A stretch of DNA of 64,000 bases from Elusimicrobia bacterium GWC2_64_44 (lineage in GTDB: Bacteria; Elusimicrobiota; Elusimicrobia; Elusimicrobiales; UBA9959). The notes beneath the pieces were generated by a model that worked only from the letters and a program-made list of their open reading frames with translations, had not been told where the DNA came from and made no database searches. Both the position numbers and the translations under genes were made by a program. The stretch is from NCBI GenBank assembly GCA_001799845.1, contig MGUG01000007.1:59943-123942 (forward strand), written 5' to 3'. This document shows positions 1 to 8,945 of the stretch, piece after piece. Every line of letters starts with the position of its first letter. The first letter of the stretch is position 1.

Positions 1-1
1 C

Positions 2-1408
<1,407 letters not shown>

Positions 1409-1428
1409 AAATATTTTCGCGGGGGGGC

Positions 1429-1456
1429 TTGACAGCCGGAAATTTTCTGCTAGAAT
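1429..1456 (+). promoter_or_regulatory. sigma70-type promoter
   Basis: TTGACA at 1429-1434, a 16-nt spacer, and TAGAAT at 1451-1456 preceded by TGC (extended -10). The predicted start, about 1463, lies directly before a hairpin followed by a T-rich tract. Confidence 0.65.
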
Positions 1457-1463
1457 ATAGATG

Positions 1464-1508
1464 AACCTGCGGCCCTTATAAACGGGATCTCGCAGGTTCT
1501 TTCTTTTT
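1464..1508 (+). terminator. Hairpin with T-rich tail (terminator or attenuator)
   Basis: AACCTGCG (1464-1471) pairs perfectly with CGCAGGTT (1491-1498) and is followed by CTTTCTTTTT. It could end transcription of the ABC-F gene. Because a good promoter sits just in front of it, it could also attenuate transcription into the KTSC and RNase H genes or release a ~45-nt RNA. Confidence 0.6.
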
Positions 1509-1606
1509 ACCTCCCATTAGAGCCGCAAAAATCATAAAATAGACCTTACAGCCGAAACTAAAGTTGTCCGGCGAGATCTACAAAAAGCGTTTAAGGAAAG
1601 AAAATA

Positions 1607-1834
1607 ATGAAAAAGTACAAGAACCTCAGCGGCAAGTCCACCGTCACCTCGTTCGAACTCGCCAAAGACTCCGTCAAGGTCCGCTTCGCCGACCAGTCCG
1701 TCTACCTGTATTCCAACCAGGCCACCGGCATGGCGAACGTCAGCCAGATGAAGATCCTCGCCGGCGAGGGCAAGGGCCTCGGCACTTTCATCGAAACCAA
1801 GGTAAAAGACTGCTTCGCCCGGAAAGTAAGATAA
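1607..1834 (+). CDS. KTSC domain protein
   Basis: A 75-residue protein that is essentially one KTSC domain. It shows the family layout: an N-terminal SGKSTVTS segment, the strand pair VKVRFADQSVYLYS, and a closing GKGLGTFIETKVKDCF. KTSC domains are small and occur alone or attached to RNA-related proteins; their biochemical role is not established. AAGGAAAG precedes the ATG at a suitable distance. RNase H follows 23 nt downstream, so the two are probably co-transcribed. Family assignment is fairly secure; function is unknown. Confidence 0.75.
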   Translation: MKKYKNLSGKSTVTSFELAKDSVKVRFADQSVYLYSNQATGMANVSQMKILAGEGKGLGTFIETKVKDCFARKVR

Positions 1835-1857
1835 CGTTCCACGACACGGCGGCACGG

Positions 1858-2580
1858 ATGGATAACACCATATTCATCTACAGCGACGGCGCCTGCTCCG
1901 GCAATCCCGGCCCTGGCGGCTGGGCCGCCGTCATTTTCTTCCCCGAGGGCCGCGTGCTCGAGCTGGGCGGCGGCGAGCGCCACACCACCAACAACCGCAT
2001 GGAGATGGACGGCGCCATTGCCGCCCTGGCCGCCGTGCGCGACCGCCCCGAGCCGGTGAAGCTCTACACGGACTCCGGCCTGCTGATCAACGGCATAAAG
2101 GGCTGGATCCACGGCTGGAAGAAGAAAGGCTGGCTGACAGCCGCCGGCAAGCCCGTGGTGAACCAGGACCTGTGGGAACACCTCGACGCGCTGGCCTCGG
2201 CCCGCCGGGGCCGCCTCTCCTGGGGCCATGTTAAAGGCCACGCCGGCCACGAGGTCAACGAGCGCTGCGACGTGATAGCCGTGGCCTTCTCCAAAGGGGC
2301 CCGTCCCAAACTCTACGAAGGCCCCGCCGTGGGCTGCGGCTATTCGCTGCTGGAGCCCGGAGACGAACACCTGCACAAGCCCGGCGAGCCCGGCAAACCC
2401 TCCAAACCCAAGCCGCCCAAGCACGGCTACTACCTGAGCCTCATCCACGGCCAGGTCTTCCGCGACCACACCTGGCCTGTCTGCCAGGCGCGGGTGCACG
2501 GCGTGGCCGGCGCCAGGTTCAAGAAAGTGGCCGGCCCCGCCGACGAAGAGGCCGCCCTGAAACTCTGGGGAGCGCGCTGA
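1858..2580 (+). CDS. rnhA: Ribonuclease HI with C-terminal viroplasmin/HBD-like domain
   Basis: Degrades the RNA strand of RNA-DNA hybrids. Residues 1-150 form the RNase HI fold with the acidic active site visible: D10 in IYSDGACSGNPG, E49 in NNRMEMDG, D72 in LYTDSG, and the late Asp in NERCD. From about residue 190 a proline/lysine linker (KPGEPGKPSKPKPPK) leads to a segment with YYLSLIHGQVF, CQARVHGVAGARFKK and an acidic end. This resembles the hybrid-binding (caulimovirus viroplasmin) module that usually sits at the N-terminus of RNase H1. The ATG at 1858 is chosen because the frame upstream lies inside the KTSC gene. The stop overlaps the start of the next gene (TGATG). Confidence 0.9.
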   Translation: MDNTIFIYSDGACSGNPGPGGWAAVIFFPEGRVLELGGGERHTTNNRMEMDGAIAALAAVRDRPEPVKLYTDSGLLINGIKGWIHGWKKKGWLTAAGKPVVNQDLWEHLDALASARRGRLSWGHVKGHAGHEVNERCDVIAVAFSKGARPKLYEGPAVGCGYSLLEPGDEHLHKPGEPGKPSKPKPPKHGYYLSLIHGQVFRDHTWPVCQARVHGVAGARFKKVAGPADEEAALKLWGAR

Positions 2581-3113
2581 TGCGCAAGTGCCTGGCGCTC
2601 CTGTTGCTCTGCGCGCTGCCGCTGGCCGGCTGCGGCAAAAGCAAAGAAACGCTGGCCGCCGAGCAGGCCGCCGCGGCCGAGGTCCAGGCCGCCGCCGCCG
2701 AAGCCGCCAGGAAAGCCGCGGGCCCCACCGACGAGGAAAGAAAGCAGGCCGCCGCAACCTTCATAGCGATGGTCTGCTCCAATCCCCGCCTGCTGGAAGA
2801 AGCCGAGACCAGCCTGGACCTGCTGGAGGCTTTCTCCGGAGAGGGCGCCGACCAGGCGGAAGCCAGGAACCATTTCTCCAGGGCGCAGGTCTATTACAGC
2901 GAGCTGCTGCGCCAGGAGCTGCCGGCCCGCGGCGGCGCCTCGTACGAGGCCCTGCTGCAGTACGGCGCCGGCGTGCTGCCGGGCCAGACCATGCCAGGCC
3001 GCGTCGCCGAATTCCGCCGCTTCATCAAGCTCAACTGCCCCGGCACCGACGCCGCCCAGGCCGAGAGGGTCACCCTCGGCATCCTCGCCTACTGCATCGC
3101 CCCCGCCAGGTAG
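2580..3113 (+). CDS. Putative lipoprotein, function unknown
   Basis: A 177-residue protein with a lipoprotein signal: MRKC, a leucine-rich core, then the lipobox LAGC with Cys around residue 18. An Ala/Glu-rich helical stretch follows (about residues 25-50), then a mostly helical domain with two Cys (MVCSNPR and KLNCPG) that could pair. No family was recognised. It overlaps the RNase H stop by one base and ends 2 nt before the ABC transporter ATPase gene. Translational coupling is likely, and an accessory role for the exporter is possible but unproven. Confidence 0.7.
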   Translation: MRKCLALLLLCALPLAGCGKSKETLAAEQAAAAEVQAAAAEAARKAAGPTDEERKQAAATFIAMVCSNPRLLEEAETSLDLLEAFSGEGADQAEARNHFSRAQVYYSELLRQELPARGGASYEALLQYGAGVLPGQTMPGRVAEFRRFIKLNCPGTDAAQAERVTLGILAYCIAPAR

Positions 3114-3115
3114 CC

Positions 3116-3865
3116 ATGACGGACCCCGTAGTAAAAGCCACGGCACTGCGCAAATGCTACGGCGACCTCTGCGCCGTCGACGGCGTGGATTTCGAGATAG
3201 GCCGGGGGGAATGCTTCGGCCTGCTGGGCCCCAACGGCGCCGGCAAGACCACCACCGTCAAGATGCTCACCTGCGCCCTGCCCGTCACCGGCGGCGACCT
3301 CACCGTGGAAGGCCTCAGCGTAAAAGAAGACCCCCGCGCCATCAAGTACCTGCTCGGCGTCTGCCCGCAGGAGGTCAACCTCGACCCCGATTTCTCCGTC
3401 GTAAAGAACCTGGTGGTCTACTCCCGCTACTACGACATCCCGCGCGCCGAGGCCGAAAAGCGCGCGGCCGAGCTCATCGCCCGCTTCCACCTGCACGACA
3501 AACTGGAACGCCCGGTGGAGGACCTCTCAGGCGGCATGAAGAAGCGCCTGCTGCTGGCGCGCGCGCTGATAAACCGGCCGAGGCTCCTGGTGCTCGACGA
3601 GCCCACCACCGGCCTGGACCCGCAGAGCCGCCGCCAGATCTGGCAGGAAGTGCGGGACATGAAGAAGAACGGGCTGACCACTTTGCTGACCACCCATTAC
3701 ATCGAGGAAGCCGAGCTGCTTTGCGACCGCCTGGTCATCATGGACAACGGCAGGATCATAGAGCAGGGCACGCCCAGGCAGCTCATAGAGAAGCATCTGC
3801 CGGGCGGCGGCAACCTGGAGGACGTGTTCCTGAAGCTCACGGGCAAACACCTGCGCGATGAATAA
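3116..3865 (+). CDS. ABC transporter ATP-binding protein (NodI/daunorubicin-resistance type)
   Basis: The cytoplasmic ATPase of an ABC-2 exporter, 249 residues. Walker A is LLGPNGAGKTTT, the Q-loop lies in GVCPQE, the signature is LSGGMKKRL, Walker B is LLVLDEPTTGLD, and the switch His lies in LLTTHYIEEAE. The start at 3116 lies 2 nt after the lipoprotein stop; the frame is open further upstream, but that part overlaps the lipoprotein gene. The next gene, the permease, overlaps its 3' end by 8 nt. The substrate cannot be inferred; relatives export lipo-oligosaccharides or drugs. Confidence 0.93.
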   Translation: MTDPVVKATALRKCYGDLCAVDGVDFEIGRGECFGLLGPNGAGKTTTVKMLTCALPVTGGDLTVEGLSVKEDPRAIKYLLGVCPQEVNLDPDFSVVKNLVVYSRYYDIPRAEAEKRAAELIARFHLHDKLERPVEDLSGGMKKRLLLARALINRPRLLVLDEPTTGLDPQSRRQIWQEVRDMKKNGLTTLLTTHYIEEAELLCDRLVIMDNGRIIEQGTPRQLIEKHLPGGGNLEDVFLKLTGKHLRDE

Positions 3866-4649
3866 CTCGCTCGCCGGCAGCCTCTCCTACCGCGCGTGGT
3901 ACATGTGGCGGCGCAACGTCGACGTTTCGCTGGTCACCTGGAAGACCAACGTGCTCCCGCCGCTGCTGGAGCCCGTGCTCTACATCCTGGCCTTCGGCTT
4001 CGGCCTGGGCGCGTACGTGCAGCAGATCAGCTACGCGGGGCGCGCCTGGGACTATCTGGCCTTCATGGCCCCGGGCATGGTGGCGGTGGGCGTCATGTTC
4101 CATTCCGTCTTCGACACCATGTACGGCGCCTTCGTGCGCCTGCGCTACCAGAAAACCTTCGACGCCCTCATCACCACGCCGCTGTCGCCGGAGGACATCC
4201 TGGCGGGGGAGATCCTGTCGGGCGCCACCAAGGGGCTCTTCGCCGGGGCGGCCATTTTGCTCGTAGTCACGCTGTTCGGCCTCGCGCAGTACCCGTCGAG
4301 CCTGCTCATCCTGCCGCTCTCGGCGCTGGCCGGGCTGCTGTTCGCCTCGTTCGGGCTGTACTTCGCGGCCCTCGCGCCCTACATAGACAATCTCAACCTG
4401 CCCGTGTTCCTCTTCATCAACCCGATGTTCCTGTTCAGCGGCACCTTCTTCCCGCTTGACGGGCTGCCCGCCTGGGTGCGCCTCCTGGCCGAGCTGCTGC
4501 CGCTCACCCATTTGGTCAATATCACCCGGGCCGCCACGCTGGGCCTGCTCTCTCCGTCGCTGGGCTGGGACCTGCTCTACCTCGTGCTCCTCACCCCCGC
4601 TGTCGCCTGGCTGGCCATCGCCAAGATGAAAGCCCGGCTGATAAAGTAA
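3858..4649 (+). CDS. ABC-2 type transporter permease (NodJ-like)
   Basis: A 263-residue inner-membrane permease with about six hydrophobic segments. The end of the protein has the family arrangement of a short periplasmic loop (FFPLDGLPAWVRLLAELLPL) and the motif LTHLVNITRA, as in NodJ-like permeases (PLTHLVxxxR). It overlaps the ATPase gene by 8 nt, which supports one transporter made from both. The LEPVLYILAFGFGLG first membrane segment is also typical of NodJ/DrrB proteins. Confidence 0.9.
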   Translation: MNNSLAGSLSYRAWYMWRRNVDVSLVTWKTNVLPPLLEPVLYILAFGFGLGAYVQQISYAGRAWDYLAFMAPGMVAVGVMFHSVFDTMYGAFVRLRYQKTFDALITTPLSPEDILAGEILSGATKGLFAGAAILLVVTLFGLAQYPSSLLILPLSALAGLLFASFGLYFAALAPYIDNLNLPVFLFINPMFLFSGTFFPLDGLPAWVRLLAELLPLTHLVNITRAATLGLLSPSLGWDLLYLVLLTPAVAWLAIAKMKARLIK

Positions 4650-4655
4650 GCCCCC

Positions 4656-5054
4656 ATGAGACAAGTCACCGCGGCCGTCATAGAGAAAGAGGGAAAGGTC
4701 CTGCTGGCCCAGCGCCGGCAGGGCGGCGCGCTGGGCGGCAAATGGGAATTCCCCGGCGGCAAGCTGGAGCCCGGCGAAACGCCCGAAGAATGCCTGAAGC
4801 GGGAGCTGAGGGAAGAGCTGGGGATAGAAGCCAGGATAGGGGAGTTCGTCTGTTCCAGCAAGTTCGAGTACAAGCACCTGCCCATAGAACTGCTGGTGTA
4901 CCGCGCCGAGCACCTCTCGGGCGAGTTCCGCCTCAACGACCACGACCAGCTGGCCTGGGTGGCCCTGGCCGGCCTGGCCGCCTACGACCTCTCCGCCGCG
5001 GACATCCCCGTCGTAGAAGTCCTGCTGGCGCAGGCCCGCGACGCCGGTAAATAA
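4656..5054 (+). CDS. Nudix hydrolase, MutT-like
   Basis: A 132-residue pyrophosphohydrolase. A complete Nudix box runs from [17 protein letters not shown] into LREELGI, matching GX5EX7REUXEEXGU. The early [17 protein letters not shown] and the overall length match MutT/8-oxo-dGTP diphosphatases, which remove oxidised nucleotides. The gene starts 6 nt after the permease stop and is probably the last gene of this operon. It is convergent with the Y-family polymerase 6 nt downstream. The exact substrate is inferred from similarity to MutT. Confidence 0.88.
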   Translation: MRQVTAAVIEKEGKVLLAQRRQGGALGGKWEFPGGKLEPGETPEECLKRELREELGIEARIGEFVCSSKFEYKHLPIELLVYRAEHLSGEFRLNDHDQLAWVALAGLAAYDLSAADIPVVEVLLAQARDAGK

Positions 5055-5060
5055 ATTATT

Positions 5061-6287
5061 TTAAAGTTCGCTGCTGTCCGGTATGCGCGTGAAGGCGATG
5101 CGCAGCGGCACCAGGCCCGCCGCCTCGTGGACGGCGCCGTAGTGCAGGACATCACGCCCGAACTTGGCGTTGAGGTTGTCCAAAGTCTTCACCAGCCGGC
5201 CTCGGCGCTCGTCCTCGAAGAGCGACGGGGCGTGCAGCGCCTCGGGCACCAGCCCGGACAGCGCCACGCCCACCGCGAACACCTGCCCCTTCGGCAGCTC
5301 CTTCCACAGGGCCCTGACGGCGTTCAAAAAAACCAGCGTATCCTGCGTCTCCATGACGGAGCAGCTCGCCTTCCAGGCGTCCTGCCCGGTGAAGCGCGCG
5401 TAGATCTGCAGCCCCGAGGCGTAGAAGCCCTCCTGGCGCAGCCGCGCCGCGGCCTTGTCGGTCAGCTTCTTGAGTATGCGCAGCGCGCCCTGCGTATTGC
5501 GCAGCTCCGGCGGCAGCACATGCGAGTGGCTGAGGGATTTCTGCTCGCTGACTTTCTCCGGCAGCTGTTCTCCGCGCAGCAGGTGATACATCTCCTCGCC
5601 GGTCACGCTGCCCCAGGCGGCCCGCAGCTCCTTGGGCGAGAGGGCGAGCAGCTGCTCGAGCGTGGTGATCTCTTTGTCTCCCAGGCGCTCCTCCATTTTG
5701 GCCCCTACGCCGGGCAGGTCGCGCAGGTCCAGTTTATAGAGGGCCGCGGGCAGGTCGCAGGGACGCAGGGCCGTGAACCCGTCGGGCTTGCGCATGTCGG
5801 CGGCGATCTTGGCCAGGTAGCGGTTGGGCCCCAGGCCTATGGAGCATTTCAGCGTCGGGCCCACGGTGTCGCGGATGGCCGCCTTGATCTCCGCCGCCAG
5901 GTCCGCCGCCACTTTAAGGTCGCGCTGGCGCCCCGTCAGGCGGCAGGCTATCTCGTCGATAGAGCAGACCGAGTCCACCGGCACGCAGCCCTCCACGGCG
6001 TCCACTATCATGTTATGGTAGCGCACGTAATTGGCGTGGTCGCCCACTATGAATTTTATCCCCGGGCACAGCCGCCTGGCGTCGCGCACCAGCGTGCCCG
6101 TCTTCACGCCATAGGCCTTGCCCTCGTAGCTGACCGCTATGCAGCAGGTGCTCTCCGCCATCAGCGGCACCACGGCCACCGGCCTGCCGCGCAGGGCGGG
6201 GTGCAGCTCCTGCTCCACCGAGGCGAAGAAGGAGTTCATGTCGAGGTAAAGCCAGTTCAGCAGCTGGCCGGGATCCGCGGGCGTCAT
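5061..6287 (-). CDS. Y-family DNA polymerase (DinB/UmuC-like)
   Basis: A translesion polymerase of 408 residues from the ATG at 6287. Motif I is LYLDMNSFFASVEQ with the first metal-binding Asp. The palm motif CSIDE keeps the catalytic Asp-Glu, although the next residues (IACRLTG) differ from the usual AYLDLT. A helix-hairpin-helix (DLPGVGAKMEERL) and a little-finger region follow. A GTG at 6305 would add six residues, but TATACT lies between the two starts and ends 6 nt before the ATG, which favours the ATG and a leaderless transcript. Neighbouring MutT suggests a shared DNA-damage theme. Confidence 0.88.
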   Translation of the reverse strand: MTPADPGQLLNWLYLDMNSFFASVEQELHPALRGRPVAVVPLMAESTCCIAVSYEGKAYGVKTGTLVRDARRLCPGIKFIVGDHANYVRYHNMIVDAVEGCVPVDSVCSIDEIACRLTGRQRDLKVAADLAAEIKAAIRDTVGPTLKCSIGLGPNRYLAKIAADMRKPDGFTALRPCDLPAALYKLDLRDLPGVGAKMEERLGDKEITTLEQLLALSPKELRAAWGSVTGEEMYHLLRGEQLPEKVSEQKSLSHSHVLPPELRNTQGALRILKKLTDKAAARLRQEGFYASGLQIYARFTGQDAWKASCSVMETQDTLVFLNAVRALWKELPKGQVFAVGVALSGLVPEALHAPSLFEDERRGRLVKTLDNLNAKFGRDVLHYGAVHEAAGLVPLRIAFTRIPDSSEL

Positions 6288-6399
6288 GGAATTAGTATAC
6301 AACACTGGGCGTGTGGCCTATGGCCCTGCCACAAAAGCGCTATGCGCATCAGGCGGCCAAGGGGCTGTCGGGAAGTTAATCGGCCGCCGGAGAATAAGT

Positions 6400-6423
6400 T
6401 ATACTTTAAACCAGCGGTTTAAA
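6400..6423 (+). promoter_or_regulatory. -10 element with perfect inverted repeat at the start site
   Basis: TATACT (6400-6405) leads into the inverted repeat TTTAAACCAGCGGTTTAAA (arms 6405-6412 and 6416-6423, 3-nt centre). It covers the expected transcription start and looks like a repressor operator. No good -35 is seen. The aldo/keto reductase gene starts 28 nt later. Confidence 0.5.
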
Positions 6424-6450
6424 AGCTTTATTCAGCCAAGGAGCTCCGGA

Positions 6451-7626
6451 ATGAAACGCGGTTTCGCTGCCTATCTCCTGCCGGTCTTATTGCTCTCTGT
6501 CTCCGCCTGCGCGCCGGGCGCCCGCCGCGCCGCGGCGCCCCCGGCCCCGCCGCCCATGGAGTACTCGGAGCTCTGCGAAGCGCCGGGCCGCTGCCTCATC
6601 CTGTCGCGGCTGGTGCTGGGCACGGACCATCTGGGCAAGATGGATAACGCCAGGACCGTCGAGGTACTCGACGAGGCGGTCAGGCTCGGCATCAACACTT
6701 TCGACACTGCGCCCATTTACGCGCAGAATATAGAGGCCCGCCTGGGCGAATGGCTGAAGGCGACCGGGCGCACCGACCTGTACGTCATCTCCAAGGGCGG
6801 CTTTCCGCGCGACCTCGGCCCCGGCACTTACGAGAGCCGCCTCAAGGGCAGCAGAGAGGAGATAGCCCGCAATATCCAGGAGGAAATAGACATCTCCGAC
6901 CGGCAGCTGAACCACAGCATAGCCGTCTACCTGCTGCACCGCGACGACGCCGACTTCCGCGACTACGCGCGCACGGACCGGCCGCAGACGCCAGTCGGGG
7001 TCATCCTGTCGGCCCTGGCCGCGCCCGAGCTGCGCCGGAAGTACCGCCTGCTTGGCGTGTCCAACTGGGAGACGCCGCGCATCAAGGAAGCGCAGGCGCA
7101 GGCGGCGCTGGACCCCGGCCTGCCGCGCCCGGTGCTGAGCAGCCCGTATTTCTCCCTGCTCGAAATGAGCGCCACCACCACCCATTCAGGCGGCGCGCAG
7201 GTAAAGCACGCCGAGCTGATGGACCAGTCCTTCCAGGAAGGCATAAAGCTGATGCCCTACTCGCCGCTGGGCGGGTTCAGCATAGTGCGCCGCGGCTGGG
7301 GCGCCGCCCGGCGCGAAGCCCTGCGCCTCAAGCGCGAGGGGGACCGCTACTGGGGCCACGCCTACGACGCCATTTTCCACCCGGCCAACGAGCGGCGCTT
7401 CAAGCGGGCGCTCAAGTTCGCCAAGAGATTCAACGCCGAGCACGGCACCGCCTACACGGTGGACCAGGTGCTCAACGCCTATGTGCTGGCGCACCCGCGC
7501 GTGAGCTTCCTCGCCATCGGCCCGCGCGACGTGGACCAGCTGCGCAAGACCGTGGAGGCCCTGCGCCTGGCCGGGCAGCTGACCCCGGCCGACCTGGACT
7601 ACCTCTACAACGACGAACGGCCCTGA
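6451..7626 (+). CDS. Aldo/keto reductase with lipoprotein signal
   Basis: A 391-residue NADPH-dependent oxidoreductase fold. The signal MKRGFAAYLLPVLLLSVSAC ends in a lipobox (VSAC), followed by a Pro/Ala linker, so the enzyme should be lipid-anchored outside the cytoplasm. The AKR catalytic tetrad is visible: Asp and Tyr in FDTAPIY, Lys in ISKGG, His in LLHRDD. GVSNW, MPYSPLGGF and a late LAIGPRDVDQLRK cofactor-binding stretch agree with the family. AAGGAG lies 9 nt before the ATG. A lipoprotein AKR is unusual because cytosolic NADPH would not be available. The substrate is unknown. Confidence 0.85.
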   Translation: MKRGFAAYLLPVLLLSVSACAPGARRAAAPPAPPPMEYSELCEAPGRCLILSRLVLGTDHLGKMDNARTVEVLDEAVRLGINTFDTAPIYAQNIEARLGEWLKATGRTDLYVISKGGFPRDLGPGTYESRLKGSREEIARNIQEEIDISDRQLNHSIAVYLLHRDDADFRDYARTDRPQTPVGVILSALAAPELRRKYRLLGVSNWETPRIKEAQAQAALDPGLPRPVLSSPYFSLLEMSATTTHSGGAQVKHAELMDQSFQEGIKLMPYSPLGGFSIVRRGWGAARREALRLKREGDRYWGHAYDAIFHPANERRFKRALKFAKRFNAEHGTAYTVDQVLNAYVLAHPRVSFLAIGPRDVDQLRKTVEALRLAGQLTPADLDYLYNDERP

Positions 7627-7673
7627 GGGGCGCTTGCCCGCTGAGTCGGCATTTGAGAGAATATCACCTGCTT

Positions 7674-8942
7674 ATGGCCCTCATCATACAGAAATACGGC
7701 GGCACCTCGGTCGGCAACATAGACCGGGTGCGCTCGGTGGCGCGCCGCGTCATACAGAGCGCGGCCCGCGGCAACCGCGTGGTGGCCGTGGTCTCGGCCA
7801 TGGCCGGCGAGACCAACCGCCTGATAGACCTGGGCAAGACCGTCTCCAAGAACAGCGAAGGCCGCGAGTTCGACGTGCTGCTGGCCACCGGCGAGCAGGT
7901 GACCACCGCGCTGCTGGCGCTGGCCATAGAGGACCAGGGCCGCAAGGCGGTCTCTTTCCTCGGCCACCAGGTGCAGATCACCACCACCGGCTCCTTCTCC
8001 CGCGCCCGCATAGAATCCGTCAACGCCGAGCGCACCCGCAAGGCGCTCGACGACGGCTACATAGTGGTGGTGGCCGGCTTCCAGGGCGCCACGCGCGAGG
8101 GCTCCATCACCACGCTCGGGCGCGGCGGCTCCGACATCACCGCCGTGGCGCTGGGCGTGGCGCTGAAGGCCGACCGCGTGGAGTTCTACAAGGACGTCGA
8201 CGGCATCTTCACCGCCGACCCCGCCGTCTGCCCCGACGCCCGGCTGCTGCCGCGCGTGGCCTACGAAGAGATGCTGGAGATGTCGTACCTGGGCGCCAAG
8301 GTGCTGCACCCGCGCTGCGTGGAGCTGGCGCGCCGCAACGGCCTGCCGCTGGTAGTGCGCTCGTCGCTGAATTTTAACCCGGGCACCGTGGTGGTGCCCG
8401 AGGAGGACCTTATGGAATACGCCGCCGTGGCAGGTATCGTCTGCGACAAGAACCAGGTGAAGGTGTCGCTCACCGGCATCCCCGACAAGCCGGGCATCCT
8501 CGCCGGCATCTTCACCGCCGTCGCCGAAGCCGACATCAACATCGACATGATCGTCGAGGACGTCTCGTCGGCCTCCGGCGGCACGTCGGTCTCTTTCACC
8601 TGCGGCTCGGCCGACCTGGCCGCCGCCGAGAAAGTGGCGAAGAAACTGACCGCCGCCTTCCCCGGCGGCGCCTGGGGCGTGAAGGCGGGCCTCAACAAGC
8701 TTTCCATCGTCGGCGCCGGCATGCGCCTGCACAGCGGCGTGGCCTCGCGCATGTTCACCGCGCTCGCGCGCGAGGGGGTCGGCGTGTACATGGTCAACAC
8801 TTCGGATATCAAGGTGTCCTGCCTCATCGAGGCCAAGTACGCCGAGCTCGCCGTGCGTACCCTGCACGAAGTCTTCGAACTAAGCAAAGCCCCGGCGAAG
8901 AAAGCCGCCAAGGCCGGCAAAGGCCCGCGCCGCAGCATCTAA
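7674..8942 (+). CDS. lysC: Aspartate kinase
   Basis: Catalyses ATP-dependent phosphorylation of aspartate, the first step toward lysine, threonine and methionine. It is 422 residues long, normal for monofunctional enzymes. N-terminal KYGGTSVG is the ATP/Asp-binding signature, LLATGEQVTTALLA and GRGGSDITAVALG complete the kinase domain, and FYKDVDGIFTADP is the usual aspartokinase signature. Two ACT domains follow (TGIPDKPGILAGIF and the LSIVGAGM stretch), which suggests feedback control by an amino acid. A basic C-terminal tail (APAKKAAKAGKGPRRSI) extends past the ACT domains. It stands 47 nt after the AKR gene. Confidence 0.96.
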   Translation: MALIIQKYGGTSVGNIDRVRSVARRVIQSAARGNRVVAVVSAMAGETNRLIDLGKTVSKNSEGREFDVLLATGEQVTTALLALAIEDQGRKAVSFLGHQVQITTTGSFSRARIESVNAERTRKALDDGYIVVVAGFQGATREGSITTLGRGGSDITAVALGVALKADRVEFYKDVDGIFTADPAVCPDARLLPRVAYEEMLEMSYLGAKVLHPRCVELARRNGLPLVVRSSLNFNPGTVVVPEEDLMEYAAVAGIVCDKNQVKVSLTGIPDKPGILAGIFTAVAEADINIDMIVEDVSSASGGTSVSFTCGSADLAAAEKVAKKLTAAFPGGAWGVKAGLNKLSIVGAGMRLHSGVASRMFTALAREGVGVYMVNTSDIKVSCLIEAKYAELAVRTLHEVFELSKAPAKKAAKAGKGPRRSI

Positions 8943-8945
8943 CCG

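Noticed and set aside
6288..6305. GTG start of the Y-family polymerase at 6305
   Set aside because: The extra codons include the TATACT -10 element and have no family similarity; the ATG at 6287 is preferred.
7660..7672. 13-nt identity AATATCACCTGCT shared by the lysC upstream region and the promoter at 36189-36201
   Set aside because: Dozens of 13-nt matches are expected by chance in 64 kb; the contexts are otherwise unrelated.
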